A DNA stretch of 64,000 nucleotides, taken from NCBI GenBank assembly GCA_946800325.1, contig OX326957.1:50380807-50444806 (forward strand). Reading direction: 5' to 3'. The DNA comes from Luzula sylvatica. Taxonomy: Eukaryota > Streptophyta > Magnoliopsida > Poales > Juncaceae. The position numbers and the translations under genes are program-made. The notes under the pieces were generated by a model. It was not told the origin of the DNA. It was given only the letters and a program-made list of their open reading frames with translations, and searched no databases. This document shows, one piece after another, positions 1-11,578 of this stretch; positions within the stretch are counted from its first letter, which is position 1, and each line of letters opens with the position of its first letter.

Positions 1-1546
1 TCATTTGTTTTAGTATTTTATTTGTCATATATATTTTTAAAAACTAACATCAAGTGAAAAAAAATAAACAATGATATAAAATATTTCAGCACCTAGAAAA
101 TATCGTGAAAAAAAAATTTAGCAGTTTGTTTTAATTTGCATTCACTTTTCATATAGAGATCTTTTGATGTACCGCATCAAAAAATAAGTTCAGTCGCAAA
201 ATTAACACTAATATGTTTGAATTGCAGAGCTAGCATTTTCGCCAAACAGTCTCGCGAAATTATTTTTACTTTCGTCAGACAGATTGGCGAAAGTGCTTAA
301 ATACGATTTATTTTCACCTCATAACAAGTGCATGTATCTGCAAAAAATCTGATTCTAAATATATGATCTAATGTACAATTCATATAAAAGTAAATATATA
401 AACTGATATATAATTATATGAGTTAATATATAATTAATTAATTATGAAATATTTATGAATTTTTAAAATAAAAAAAATACTAAAATTATTTAGCAAAATT
501 ATATTTTATAAAACTAGAGGGGTATTTTGGTCAAAAAAAAATTTAACACCAAAAGAGTTAACTTTAACATCTAGAGGGCGTTTTTTGAAAGAAAAGTTTG
601 CTTTTAGGGGGGTTTTTGGAGTTTCTCAAAAGTGAGGGGGTTTTTTAGATTATTGAAAAAAGTTAGGGTGTTTTTTAAAAATTTCCCATGCTTAAATGAT
701 GTTGAATTCATTTATCAATGTTTTTTTTTTCATATTAAATTTATTTTACTAACTTAACAATATTGGAAGTAATGTCCACTAGATAAAATAATTCAAACAT
801 ATTAAATATATTGAGCAATGTTAAGTGCAGGACCGGTCATATACTTTTTGCGACCATAATTCTGACAGGGCTCATATACATCATTTTCAAAAGTATTTCG
901 GATATTTAACAATTATTTAATTTTTTTAAAAGATGTACCATAAAACTTACATTTATAGAGATTTTTCACTGAATTAACCATACATATTTTCTATTTGACC
1001 TATCATCAATTGATTAATGCAATTTTTTTTTTTAATCTTATTAACTAGTCATAAATTACTCAAAATATTCTTGAAAAATGATATATCATAAGAAAAAAGG
1101 TGTAACATAAAACCCTTTTTAATATACTAATTATTAGTGAAATACAAAATGTAATGGAAAAAATACAAAAATTTAGAAATATTAATTATTATAAATTAAG
1201 GGAAAACTATATACGTTTGATTTACCGACCCCTTATTTTGAATTCATCTTTATGCAATCTCCTCATGTCACGTCATCACAATAATTTCAATCATTATATT
1301 TGATATGTGGCAACATATGAATCATGGATGGACTATGAATTAACTTTTGATTTATGTGATTATGTTTATTTGTAAACATTTATGTGTCCCTTATTTTACG
1401 CATGGTATTAAGCAATTTTAAAAGCCCACATCACCTTACGCTGATGATGTGTCAAAATATTGAAGAAAATACAGTTTTCGGTCAACGGTAAAATGATACT
1501 AGAAGCACAAACAACGTACGCGTTCGTGGGCATAAGAAACAGTTTT
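1..1546. other. AT-rich intergenic spacer, no gene seen
   Basis: No open frame resembles a known protein. Two local structures stand out. An inverted repeat at about 235-297 has arms carrying TTTCGCCAA and TTGGCGAAA, giving a possible 25-nt-arm hairpin. A repeat at 520-690 is described separately. The rest is A/T homopolymer-rich sequence. Confidence 0.6.
520..690 (+). repeat. One arm of a dispersed foldback family
   Basis: The stretch reads as a series of phrases (GGTATTTTGGTCAAAAA, GAGTTTCTCAAAA, AAAAAGTTAGGG) that recur in the same order at about 19210-19345, 30870-31050 and 51770-51905. In those three places the phrases form the right arm of a 0.7-0.9 kb foldback element. Here I see only one arm, so it is a truncated copy. 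Superfamily is not assigned. Confidence 0.6.
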
Positions 1547-1880
1547 AGTAAAACAGGCATAACTTTCAGATAACGACTCCATTTTGAATGTTTCAAATTG
1601 GGTTAGATAGATAATAAGATTATCTAGAACTTTCATGAAGAAATATATTTCATTTGAGCGATGTATCAGTGTCGTTTTAATGGAATACCGAAATGGTGCG
1701 ACAGTTTGACATACAGTTAGTAAAACCGTCATAACTTTCGCATCCGAACTCCAATAGGGCTGGGACAAATTGGTTAGAAATATAATAAGATTATCCACAA
1801 CTTTCATGAAGGTTTTAACTCGGTTGGAGCGATTTAACAATTTCGTTTCAACAAAATACAGAAATGGTGCATGCAGTTTT
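1547..1880 (+). repeat. Two-copy tandem repeat, ~172-bp unit
   Basis: Unit 1 (1547-1718) and unit 2 (1719-1880) align along their whole length. Both start with AGTAAAAC, carry CATAACTTTC, then AATAAGATTATC, ACTTTCATGAAG and GAGCGAT, and end with GAAATGGTGC and CAGTTT. The period is 171-172 bp and the copies have diverged substantially. Monomers of this size and the CATAACTTTC phrase are typical of plant satellites and of tandem arrays inside Gypsy retrotransposons (inference). Small ORFs on both strands here are shadows. Confidence 0.75.
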
Positions 1881-3659
1881 CTCTTTAAAAAGGTATATAG
1901 TCGATATACATTCCTTTTGGCCCATCATTATCCTATGTAGTATACATAGGATGTTTCTCTCTGATCTAAGAAGTCAATCAAAGTCAATTAAAGAGTTAAT
2001 CATGAATCTAATTCAGATTAGACTAATTGAGACGATTATTCGAAAAAACACCATCAATAGTTGAATGGGTGTGATGAGAAAGAGAGAAAAAGAAAAGGAG
2101 TTTTCTCGGATTAAAGAATCAAACGCGATCAAGCAAGTTCGCCGGTGCATCGTCTAGGCAGGTGCATCCGCGACCGAGGTGCTGCGACTCACGGTGGATA
2201 CGAGTAGAGGAGCGACACATGTGGCTCTTAGTTGTGATCAAATCGGAGGCGTTAATAGAGTCCAAACGGTGGGAGACGTGTGGTGTGGGACGCACGGACT
2301 AGTCACCGACGTGACACTGGAGAAGAGAAGGATGCGAGTGATCAACCCGTCGTGCGTGATCAATTCACGCAGGCAATCGTCTATCCTACTTTGCATCGTA
2401 CTTTCGAAGTCGAGACGTGATCTCAGGATTTGGGAACCGGACCGGGCCATCATATCCGCTACGCGGGTCCGGGGTCGGATCGATTCCCTTCAAATATTAT
2501 TCGTTATTTATGTTGGACCATTTGTATTTGATTTTGAATTTTTTTCACAATATATTACATGATCAATTATGAATACAAATAGAATGTGAATAGTTTAAAT
2601 ATCTAATATTAATAAATTAGTATATAATAACATAAAACATACATGAAATATATAGTATTTTTCATAATAAAATTTAAAAAATTAAGAAATATATTCAGTT
2701 GAATTTTATCTTTATTTTGAGATCCATATTATCATATATTCAATATTTTTCTCTAACAAAAAATTATGAGAACAATTATGTAAAAAAATATATAAAAATA
2801 AGTATAATTACATTAATGACTTGTAAGCCTAATTATTATTATTTTTAAAACTATAATCTTTAAAATAATGAAAAATATTTATTTACTAAACACAAATAAT
2901 TTCTTTAACTTATATAATATTTTTCAATAATAAACATGAAATATAAATTTTATCAGACACAAATAAATTTTTTGAACTTTTAAAATGTTATTATTCTTAT
3001 TTCTAGATATGAAAATTTAAAATATCATATGATTTTGTTTTTATATTTATGTCCACGCATGTTATTTTATAATATTATAGTAATATTTTTTTTTTATGTG
3101 CTACATTAAAGTACTAAATAAATATTTTGCATTTTGTCGGATTCAAAAATAGTATAATACTTTTGTCATCAAATTTTCTTACACAATATGATTTATTTTT
3201 TACAAAGGTTTATATTTGATCCCGAAAAATCATAACTATATATTATGTGTATGGCAAAACAAATGAAACAAAATCGTCGCGAAACGCGGATAATCTCCTA
3301 GTATAAATAATAAATGTAATTCAAAAGTTGCTCATTCAACATTTTTACAGCAAATAAAAGAGTTCGGGTAATCTAGATTTTTTTTTTGCGAATCAATTGG
3401 ACTAGAAAATATATAGATTCAAGTTGAACTATTTGAAAACATAAAATATGAACCATCATTAAATCGGAAATATATAATATTTCAATTAAATGGATATTTT
3501 CAACTAACATGTATTTAAAGATTTTTTTATAAACAAATATGTTGGTCGTATTTTAAAGTTTTCTTTTTTGACATTCTTTCTCTTCGTTCCACATGATATA
3601 TAATAATGCAAAAAAGAAAATAATACAACACAAGATTATACGTGGATTTGTATTCGGAT
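1881..3659. other. Spacer with a GC-richer island and a possible Helitron 3' end
   Basis: 2080-2490 is clearly GC-richer than its surroundings, with CGACGTGAC- and ACGCGGGTCCGG-like words, but neither strand encodes a protein I recognise. At 3278-3301 the sequence is a small CGCG-AAA-CGCG hairpin followed 9 nt later by CTAG and then T. That is the layout of a plant Helitron 3' terminus. I could not find a matching 5' end, so this is only a candidate. Confidence 0.45.
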
Positions 3660-4184
3660 TAGGGGTGTTCAAATGGTTTGGTTTATTCGGATACCGAACC
3701 GAATCGGTCGAATTTGGTTTAATCGGTTCGGTTTTTCGGTTTATTTGGTTCGGTTCGGTTCGAAAAATGGTATTGTCCGGTTTATTCGGTTTGGTTCGGA
3801 TTTGATGTTGTGAAAATCGGTTAAACCGAACCGACCGAATAACATCTCATTTTTCATGAATTTTTTAATATGTTAATGTTAAATTATAAAACAATGATAT
3901 TATAATTCTATAAAATAATATAATTATATTTTATAATATGTATTTATATTTTTTGATAAATAAAATATAAATTTTTGATTAATTTATTTTTATTTTAAAT
4001 TATAATGCTTCTTATTCGGTTTAACCGAATAAACCGAATAAGAATTTGGTTTATCCGGTTCGGTTTCTAATCGGTTCGAAAGTTAAAATGGTTCGGTTCG
4101 GTTTGAATTTAGTTCGGTTCGGTTTAAATTGGTTTGTCCTTATTCGGTTCGGTTTGAACCGAACTGACTGAATGAACACCTCTA
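3660..4184. mobile_element. hAT-type MITE with perfect 8-bp target duplication
   Basis: The element is 525 bp long. The termini are TAGGGGTGTTCA at the left and its complement TGAACACCTCTA at the right. It is flanked by the 8-bp direct repeat ATTCGGAT (3652-3659 and 4185-4192). The subterminal sequences are rich in the CGGTTCGGTT / AACCGAACCG motif in both orientations. An 8-bp duplication and a TAGGG-type terminus are hallmarks of the hAT superfamily. It has no coding capacity, so it is non-autonomous. Confidence 0.88.
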
Positions 4185-4439
4185 ATTCGGATCTTACCAA
4201 TAAAAATATAATTGTATTTTATTTGGTGTGATTTTTCATTGTCTACGTATATAGGAGCGGCTCAATAATTTTAAAAGCACTCGGCGTAAATTAAAAACAT
4301 CTTTTTATTGTTTCGTATAATGAAAGAGAGTTAAAAATGCACTAATGTGATTAAATTAAATTGTCTACTTGGGCTTGCCGATACATTACAAAAAATTGCT
4401 GAAAGAGGAAATTAAAAAATTATATATAAATTGCACGAT

Positions 4440-5570
4440 GCGGTGGATAAATGGAAGGATTGATTCTTATCGTTTGAAGGAAGAAAAATACTATTGTACT
4501 CGGTAATAATGGGGAAATCATATTTTTAATGAGTGCGATTGAATTCTCGAAATGGACTATTAAGGAGATAGAATCCATGATAAGTAAATTTCTGTGAAAA
4601 GGGACGGATAGGCATTCGAAAGGATTAACACTGTTGAATTGGAAATCGATGTGTTTACCGAAAGAAGTAGGGTGATGGGTATAACATATCTTAAAGTGAA
4701 AAACGAAGCACTATATTAATGACATGACTTTGGAAAGCAATGGATGAAAAAGAAATGATTTTGAAGGAAATAATTAAAATTTTTTACGGAAAGATGAATA
4801 ATATAATATTAACGAATAGAGAAGGACAATACTCTCCGCTGATGAGAGGGGCATTAAAAATTGGAAATTATTTCAAAACGAGGACAAAATGGAAGGAGGG
4901 GCGGGGGGAGATGCCGTTATGGGACTCAAATTGGGGGAGGGGAATTGTGAGATACATGACGCCGTTATAGAAATTTCAAGGAAGAAATGTCTCTGCGGGC
5001 AAAAGAAGAATGAAATTGGTTGATGTAGAATCGGCCGATTTTGCAACAGTTCAGAGATAAGTTCAGTTGAGTTGATAAAAATAATGGAATCTACTCTATA
5101 AAATCGGCATACGAAGGAATTGTAAAAGGGGCTAAATGCGAGGTAAGGTGGGCAAGTTTATGGAGTGGAGGATACCGACTAAATAAAAAACATTCGGTTG
5201 GAAAATGGCGAGGGAAATAGTACCGACGCAAAAATGTCTAAGAAATCGAGGATGGTTGCTACCGTCTAGGTATTTCCACTGCAAGATGAACAAAGAAAGT
5301 CAACAACACAAATTCCACATGCAAATTCACCGAATAAGCGTGGCAATTATGGAATGCAAGGGGTGGTCGAAAGGAAAAAAAATAGAGTGGTACGGGGAGG
5401 AGTTCCGACCTTCAAGGGGGGTGGTCAAACAATGTTCTTCTTGTTTCAAATATGAAAAGAGAGATGTGCTCGGTTATTTACGGGAATAACAAATACGTCT
5501 CGAGAGGTTATAGGGACAGCAGAGATGGACCAGAGGGAATGGTCGAATAGGAAAAAAAGGTTAGATATGG
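4440..5570 (+). pseudogene. Decayed LINE (non-LTR retrotransposon) ORF2 C-terminal region
   Basis: Read across several frames, the plus strand gives the end of a plant L1-type reverse transcriptase. It shows F-L-W-K-G, then G-L-T-L-L-N-W-K-S-M-C-L-P-K-E-V-G (about 4600-4670), then N-E-A-L-L-M-T-W-L-W-K-A-M (about 4700-4745). After that comes a zinc-binding reverse transcriptase domain with A-R-E-I-V-P-T-Q and C-L-R-N-R-G (5205-5260), F-H-C-K-M (about 5275-5290) and A-W-Q-L-W (about 5340-5355). At least four frameshifts or stops interrupt it. The endonuclease and polymerase core are absent, as in a 5'-truncated insertion. Orientation is plus. It directly abuts the foldback at 5579. Confidence 0.75.
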
Positions 5571-5578
5571 AGTCCCAC

Positions 5579-5731
5579 ACATTCTTGATGTATATCATTG
5601 ATTTGTCAATCGAGACTGTTTTAATAGGTTGATTGGATTGATTAATCATTAAATCAATGATTAATTTAATTGATTCAATTAAAAAAATAATAAATTTAAT
5701 AAAACATTCTCAATTGACACATCAAGAATGT
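5579..5731. mobile_element. Short AT-rich foldback MITE
   Basis: The termini ACATTCTTGATG and CATCAAGAATGT are inverted. The interior is a run of ATTGATT/AATCAAT words that also folds back. The same terminal word and the same ATTGATT-rich interior recur at 16664-16900, 29475-29598 (variant termini) and 37216-37450. No coding capacity. The superfamily is uncertain. Confidence 0.6.
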
Positions 5732-6223
5732 TTTATTGAGTTTGAGGAGCTACATAGATTTTTTCTAGAAAAAATGCATGGAGAGTCACGATGGATAATA
5801 TGAATGAGGAAGATGTGATATGACGTAGGAAAAATGATTGCAAATATAAAAATTATGTAAATCACAAAAGACTTTTATGTATGCAAACATAAACAAAACA
5901 AAAATAACTTTTCCAAATATTTTGACACCTTCCAAATAAAAAGATCACAACATCCATGTTGAAATTCCCATTGTCTGGTCTTATCTAATAATTCCGAATA
6001 CCAAAATAATCATAATACAAATCATAATGAATTTGCTGATGTTATTTTTATGGAATCATCAGTCATTGACAATAACACTAATCAAAGATAAGAACTTCAA
6101 ATGTAAAAATTTGAAGCCAAATAACCTATAAATTGGAGCAGGCTGGTAATATTAATAATATCATCTTGAAATAAAATTATTTGAATTAATTTATCTATGA
6201 TTATTTATATACTTTAAATTATA
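5732..6223. other. Spacer, nothing recognised
   Basis: AT-rich sequence without a plausible ORF or structural RNA that I can see. Confidence 0.5.
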
Positions 6224-6819
6224 CTAGATTTATCCCCGCGCAATTGCGCGGGATGTTTTTTATATAATTACTTAAATAAAATTAACGCTTGTGCAAATTA
6301 ACGCGCATGCGTTTGAACTAAATTAATCTAATCATGACATATTTGCAAATATCATGATGTCAATAGATGCATAAGGTTCATGAAATTAGTCTATCCCGGA
6401 TATTATTTTCTAATATAATTTGTATAAATAGCATTTGTTCAGGTGCTTCTAAAATCGATTAATATTATCATGACATATTCGCAAATTTTAATATGTATGT
6501 AAAATAGGAAAAAAAGACCAAATGTAAAAAAGGACCAAAATATAAAATAAGAAAAAGGATCAAAATATAAAAAAGGACCGAAATATAAATAAAAAAGGAT
6601 CAAAATATAAATAAAAAGAACCAAAATGTAAATTAAAAAATGTAAGAAATGACCGAAATGTAAATAAAAAAGGACCAAAATGTAAATAAAATGACCAAAA
6701 TGTAAATTACAAATAAAAATGACCAAAATGTAAATTAAAAAAATATTTTTTTACACAAAAACTCTTGATGACGTGGAGACTTAGAATTGCCAGAAATTTT
6801 TTTTTCTTTATATGTAAGA
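6224..6819 (-). mobile_element. Short non-autonomous Helitron (596 bp)
   Basis: On the minus strand the 3' terminus is the 18-bp palindrome CCCGCGCAATTGCGCGGG (6235-6252), then 7 nt, then CTAG (6224-6227), followed by T. This is the diagnostic Helitron 3' structure. The 5' end is proposed at 6819, where the minus strand reads A|TCTTACATATAAAG, with CCACGTCATC about 45 nt inside. The other Helitrons here have GCCACGTCACC at the same distance. It contains the minisatellite at 6505-6740. No Rep-helicase is encoded. Confidence 0.8.
6505..6740. repeat. Minisatellite, ~20-bp unit GGACCAAAATGTAAATAAAAA-like
   Basis: About a dozen imperfect units with the core GACCAAAATGTAAAT. The same array, as its complement TTTACATTTTGGTCC, occupies about 50410-51125 inside another Helitron, also close to the 5' end. 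The long ORF across it (6439-6726) is an artefact of the repeat. Confidence 0.85.
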
Positions 6820-7117
6820 TATAATTTTACATAATGATAACAATAAATCTCATTTTTTTAATCAAATAATAATACTTATATTAGTGTCATTATATAATAA
6901 GATATAAGAATAATAAAATATCAAATATTTTAAATAATGAATCATACAACATATGTTGCAACACATTATTAATTATATAGTAGTAATAATTTCTATTGAT
7001 TCAAAATGCAATGAAAAATATAAAATTTAATAGATCAAGTAATTTAATAAATAATATCAAAATTTAATTTATAATAAAAATAAATACAATTTATTTTATA
7101 TCATAAGATTTTTTTAT

Positions 7118-7225
7118 GGAAATTTTACTGTTCTAACCATGTTTGAAAACAATATTCACGAAATAACCAAGTTTTGAACATAATTCTCAAAATGTCTTTT
7201 GCGGGGTACCATACAGCGCCAGACG
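7118..7225 (+). repeat. Left terminal inverted repeat of MULE-1
   Basis: It starts GGAAATTTTACTG and runs to the GCGGGGTACCAT word. The reverse complement at 12510-12616 matches with two differences in the first ~95 bp. The adjacent 7226-7345 contains further ACCATA-plus-palindrome units. Confidence 0.93.
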
Positions 7226-7835
7226 GGGAACCATAGGTCGCCTTTGTTTAATTTTGTTTGTTAGTGTTCTGAGAAGTACCATACCACGCTTGGCGAAGAA
7301 CCATAGCTCGCCAGGCGAGTAACCAAACCTCGCCTCCTATTTCCTGTTATTTCCATATTATTTTAATTAAATTGTTGTTATGATGTTAATTGTGGTTATG
7401 TTAATTATTGTTAAAGAATTATTGAACAGGATATTTTATGTGAGCAGTTGAATAAAAAAAATATGATTTATACTATATTTCTTGTTAAAGAATTTATGAT
7501 TTTAATTAAATGGACTAATTAAATTTATTTGTAATGATAAAAAATGAATAATTTCGTGTAATTGACACAAAAATTACTGAATTAATTGAATGTTATAGGT
7601 GTCAGAATTTATTAAATAGATATAGAAGGGAATCAATTTTTTTTCTGAAAAGCAAAATTTGACAAGACCTTACACTGTGGTAATTAAAGCAAAATTCGGA
7701 AAAGCAAAAATTAAAGTAAAAGTTATAAGATTCCTGAAATTATACATATGGTTCAGGTTTTATGGTACATGTGGTAATTAAGTAAAAAATTTAGTGCTAT
7801 TAAAAGAGTTGAAAACTTGTTCATTTTCTCCATAT

Positions 7836-7883
7836 TCTTCTTCTTCTTCTTCTTCTTCTTCTTCTACTTCTTCTACTTCTTCT
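7836..7883. repeat. (CTT)n microsatellite
   Basis: A run of TTC/CTT triplets interrupted by CTACTT variants. It lies within MULE-1 upstream of the 8054 ORF, possibly in its leader. Confidence 0.9.
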
Positions 7884-8053
7884 TTTCATAGCTTCCAAAT
7901 ATATAACCGACGACGTGACAAATCATTTTTTTGTTTCGTAATAAGATAGCCGGAAATAAATAGCAGGCCTTCCTCGGTTGCCCGGTACTAGATTGTTTTC
8001 ATTTCGTTCCACCAAGTCGTCCAAACCCCAACACCAATTTTATCACCGCGGAA

Positions 8054-8844
8054 TTGGAAAATTGTTTGTTTCATTGGAATTTTAATTTCCTAGTAAATTT
8101 CAAATATGTTTATTATGATACTGTTGTGCGGTTATTTTATGCCAATGGTTACATAGATGGTCGTGAAAATTATAAGTCCTACCTATTTGGGAAAGAAATT
8201 ATTGTTTCTCAAAGTCTTCTACGTGATTTATTTGAATTAGGGGATTTCGGATTAGATGAATATGTTGGTGTGGATGAGGGTATGTCTCGGGGTGCTTACA
8301 TTATATCGTCCCGTCCTTTTGTACTAATGGAAGATCAAGCAAAGATTATAAAGCATGTCACGAAAAGTTGGGAATTCACCTATCCCACTTTGTTTTATCC
8401 TAGTCTTAGGGGTATGTTTGATATTATTGATCGCATCGTGGTTCCACAAAAGCGTCACAATATTAACTTTATGAATGCTTATTATCTACGACACATATGG
8501 CATTTAGAAAAAAAATCAACATCCCGTATGTCATTATCCAACACATGAATAGCGTTGATAGTCACAGATTGTATTTTCCATATGGAAATATGATCACCAA
8601 AATATGCATTCATTTCGGGATAGAAATTCCATATGAAGAAATGCGTATGCCATGTAAAAGAAGTGAAAACATTCTTAGTCCAAATGGATTGAGAGAGTAT
8701 GGACTACACCCTCACGTGAATGGTTGGTATATTCGAGATCCTTCCCCATTGTATATCCTTCCTCGTTTGGATGAGAATGGCAATGAGATACCGGGCACTG
8801 AAGCAATAAATTTCGTATCCCCAAATTTCTCTACAAGATCGTGA
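8054..8844 (+). pseudogene. Plant 'putative transposon protein' ORF with one frameshift (MULE-1 cargo)
   Basis: Two overlapping frames make one protein. Frame 1 (8054 to about 8496) contains V-V-R-L-F-Y-A-N-G, a Y-L-F-G-K-E segment and S-L-L-R-D-L-F-E-L-G-D. Frame 2 (from 8497) continues with A-F-R-K-K-I-N-I-P-Y-V-I-I-Q-H-M and then L-Y-F-P-Y-G-N-M-I-T-K-I-C-I-H-F-G-I. The layout FYAN, then I-N-(V/I)-P, then an F-P-x-L/M-I-T-x-(L/I)-C motif is that of the plant-specific 'putative transposon protein' family common in repeat-rich genomes. Its function is unknown to me. A single-base deletion near 8495, followed by an A-run at about 8508, explains the break. It converges on the transposase. Start at 8054 is the first ATG of the frame, but an upstream start cannot be excluded. 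Confidence 0.65.
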
Positions 8845-9100
8845 AGTTAGTTACAAGAATTAGTTCAAATTAGTTGTATCCTTGAAATTAGTTGTATTCC
8901 GTATCAGTAGTAATGTATTTCGTATTTACAATTTCATGTAATTTTTTAATAGTGAAATTAGTTGTATTCTTCAATTTCATGTAATTTTGTTTTTGTAGTT
9001 TGTATCAGTACTTTCGTCAGAACTATCTAAATACCATCACAATATCATCACAATATAACTAGAACCATCACAATATCATCATAATATCATCACAATATCA

Positions 9101-9650
9101 TCATAATATCATCACAACATATGTTTCCCGATGCTCCCAAATATCCAAGTAACGTTGCATTCGTGCGTTATTCAATTTTCCACGAGGTGCCATAATCAGA
9201 TTTGTAGGGATGTGTTGGCGAAAACCAAACTGGAGCATAACCATGTCTGGTAGGTGCATCTCCGCCGTGCTAGCGCAAATCAACGAGACTTTTGCCATCC
9301 AAATCTCAGAACCAACAAAACATTCTGACGGTAGATTCGTCGTAAACTCATCCGTATAAGGACTCCAAGTAATCTGAACAAAAAATATATAATTAATAAA
9401 TTTTTAAGGAAAATTTAAAATAAAATAAATTTCTTACTTGTTCGGATTGTAGTTTGTCGAACTGATCAGAATAATACAGTACTGTACTTCCCTTATTATT
9501 CTATGTGTACGCGTGCCCACCAACATAGTAGTTCATAAGTGGCAACTGAATAATAGAGCCCGGCCTAGTCATGATGGGCCGTCCAATGGCAAAATGAAAC
9601 CAAGCCCAAATCTACAAAATGAAACCAAGCCCAAATAGAACCCGAGCTTG
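9101..9650 (-). pseudogene. Plant mobile domain (PMD/MAIN-like) C-terminal fragment in MULE-1
   Basis: On the minus strand, an exon from about 9650 to 9438 reads W-A-W-F-H-F-A-I-G-R-P. A 64-nt intron follows (9437-9374, GTAAGA...TTCAG). The next exon gives T-W-S-P-Y-T-D-E-F, then L-I-C-A-S-T-A-E-M-H-L-P-D, then L-Q-F-G-F-R-Q-H-I-P. These match the PMD signature (W-x-P-Y-T-D-E, PLI-x-F-x-x-V-E-x-H-x-P-D-R-V, x-Q-F-G-x-x-Q-x-I-P) also seen in MULE-2 at 54715-54900. The N-terminal half is missing, there is an in-frame TAG in the first exon, and a 24-bp tandem duplication lies at the exon start (about 9590-9635). PMD proteins include the Arabidopsis nuclear proteins MAIN and MAIL1; transposon copies are widespread. 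The fragment lies directly behind the truncated transposase. Confidence 0.75.
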
Positions 9651-9719
9651 TTGACGTCTCGTAAAAAAATATGTATTTAGTCGACCACAAATTTGAGCAA
9701 CCAATGATCTTATGGACAA

Positions 9720-11578
9720 AACCTCTAGCACCTTTTAATACACCGTTGAAGCACTCTGAAATGTTAGTGGTCGTAATACCCACCCTACGACCACCATCAT
9801 GTGATACAGCCCATAAATATTTTTGACCCACGTTTCTATCCAAATATTCGATCACTTCTGGTTTCATCAGTCTCATTCGTTCCAACCGCGCTTCCAATCC
9901 CTCGTTTTTTCTTTGAGTGGCCGCTGTCCAAAATAATTCATCCATTGCCTTATTACCAAATTGTTTAGCAATGTTTTGTTGAACATGTCGAATGCAATAT
10001 CGCATCGCGTGTCCTCGCTCAGTCGAAAAAATTTGGTCGATTACCGCTCGATGACCTGACCATCTATCCGTAACTATACAAATTGATAAACGCTTTGTAA
10101 CGTAATCTTTTACCCGAACCAAAAACCATTGCCAAGAAGAACTATTTTCATTCTCGACAATTGCAAATGCTACGGGAAATATCCCTCTATTTGCATCCAT
10201 TCCAGTAGCTATTAAAAGAGTACCCAAATACGTCCCGTGCAAATGTGTACCATCGACACTCTAAACCGGACGACAATGTTGAAAACCTTTAATTGAGGCC
10301 CCCAATGCCCAAAACACCCGTTTGAAATGTAAGTTACCCCGACGGTCGTCGCCGTAATCGAAATCGACAATCGTACTGGGATCTCCCATTTGTAACATCT
10401 TCATATACGATGGCAAATCGGCATAAGAATCCTCCCATTCTCCGTAAATTAAGGCTATCGCATTTGACCGTGCTTTCCATGCAGTCTTATAACTAATTTC
10501 AATATGATATTCCCTAAAAACAAATTCTTTAATGTTATTAAGATCAAGAGTTATATCTTGCCGTAATTTGGGAAGGATCATCAAACAAATGTGTTCCGGA
10601 TTCAATTGGCGATTGCTCGACCCAACACCAGAATTAACACACGTATGTCCTACTTTGAATTTAGTAATTTTTCATGCGATTCCATTTTTGGGCACAATTG
10701 CACGCAATCTCCACTCACATTCTTCTTGAACACAACGAATTTGATATTCACTCGTATTACTTTTCTGTACCCGAAACTCGACAAAATTCTTAATCGACAA
10801 ATCTCTCAATTCGTTTTGCATTTCTTTCTTCGTTGCAAACAATATCCCGTGCCAAGATTTATCGGATGACAAATCATTTCTTTCATCATTGTCGTCATCT
10901 CCTTCTTCACATACCATTAAATCCACCCATTCGTCATCTTCAAAAATTTCGGGAATATCCTCCGTCATATTCATTCCATTTATCCACTCTCCACCTTGAC
11001 TAGATTCATGAATCACGTAATCGATATCAATTTCTGGAACACTATTTTCACTACTACCGTCGTCTTCCTCCATTTCTTCTTCTTCTTCTTCATCATCCAT
11101 ATCTTCCTCTAATTGTACGTCTCTCATTTGCAACGGGTTCCGAGGGCCCATCAACCTGTTGGGATGACCCGGGACGACCCGAATAATATGCGGAATCGTA
11201 TCCAGAATCAGACGAATGACCGGGATAATTATAACCGAAAGCAGCATCATTATGATAAGGATTATATTTAGCTATTTGTTCAACAAACAATTGGTTATAA
11301 CCTCCGTTAATAATTGCCATCATCATGCTTAAACTTGAATCACCATTAATTTCAACAATATCCCAAACCCCTGATTGAAATGACCAATTCGTTTTCAATA
11401 TTATATCATACATTTCTGTATTTATTCCAGCGCAATTACGAACCAAATTTATTAAATCCGTAAAATTACTTCCATTTGGTAAAATTACTAACGTACTCCT
11501 ACCTCCTTCATAACGGAATATATTTCCGTCCCTAACAATATTACCGTTCAAAAAAATACAAAAGGGCGCCCCTTCCAT
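9720..11578 (-). pseudogene. MuDR-class (MULE) transposase with two nonsense codons, C-terminus lost
   Basis: Domains on the minus strand, in order. An N-terminal module starts at M (11578) with F-L-N-G-N-I and R-Y-E-G-G and is shared with MULE-2. An acidic stretch follows (about 11010-11110). Next is a MuDR-type DNA-binding domain (about 10860-10675: F-A-T-K-K-E-M, V-Q-E-E-C-E-W-R-L-R-A). The DDE core has S-V-D-G-T-H (about 10250), C-I-V-T-D-R-W-S-G-H (about 10070) and T-T-N-I-S-E-C-F-N-G (about 9760), so all three acidic residues are present. The frame is continuous from 11250 to 9720 except for TGA at 10672-10674 (a Trp position) and TAG at 10261-10263, just before the first catalytic Asp. 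A shift between about 11093 and 11250 separates the N-terminal module. The SWIM zinc finger is absent; the sequence runs into PMD-derived DNA. Confidence 0.88.

Noticed and set aside
2179..2562. 127-residue ORF in a GC-richer island
   Set aside because: No recognisable domain, an overlapping ORF on the other strand, and composition explained by local base content.
6439..6726. 95-residue minus-strand ORF rich in Phe, Tyr and Leu
   Set aside because: Pure translation of a ~20-bp minisatellite inside a Helitron.
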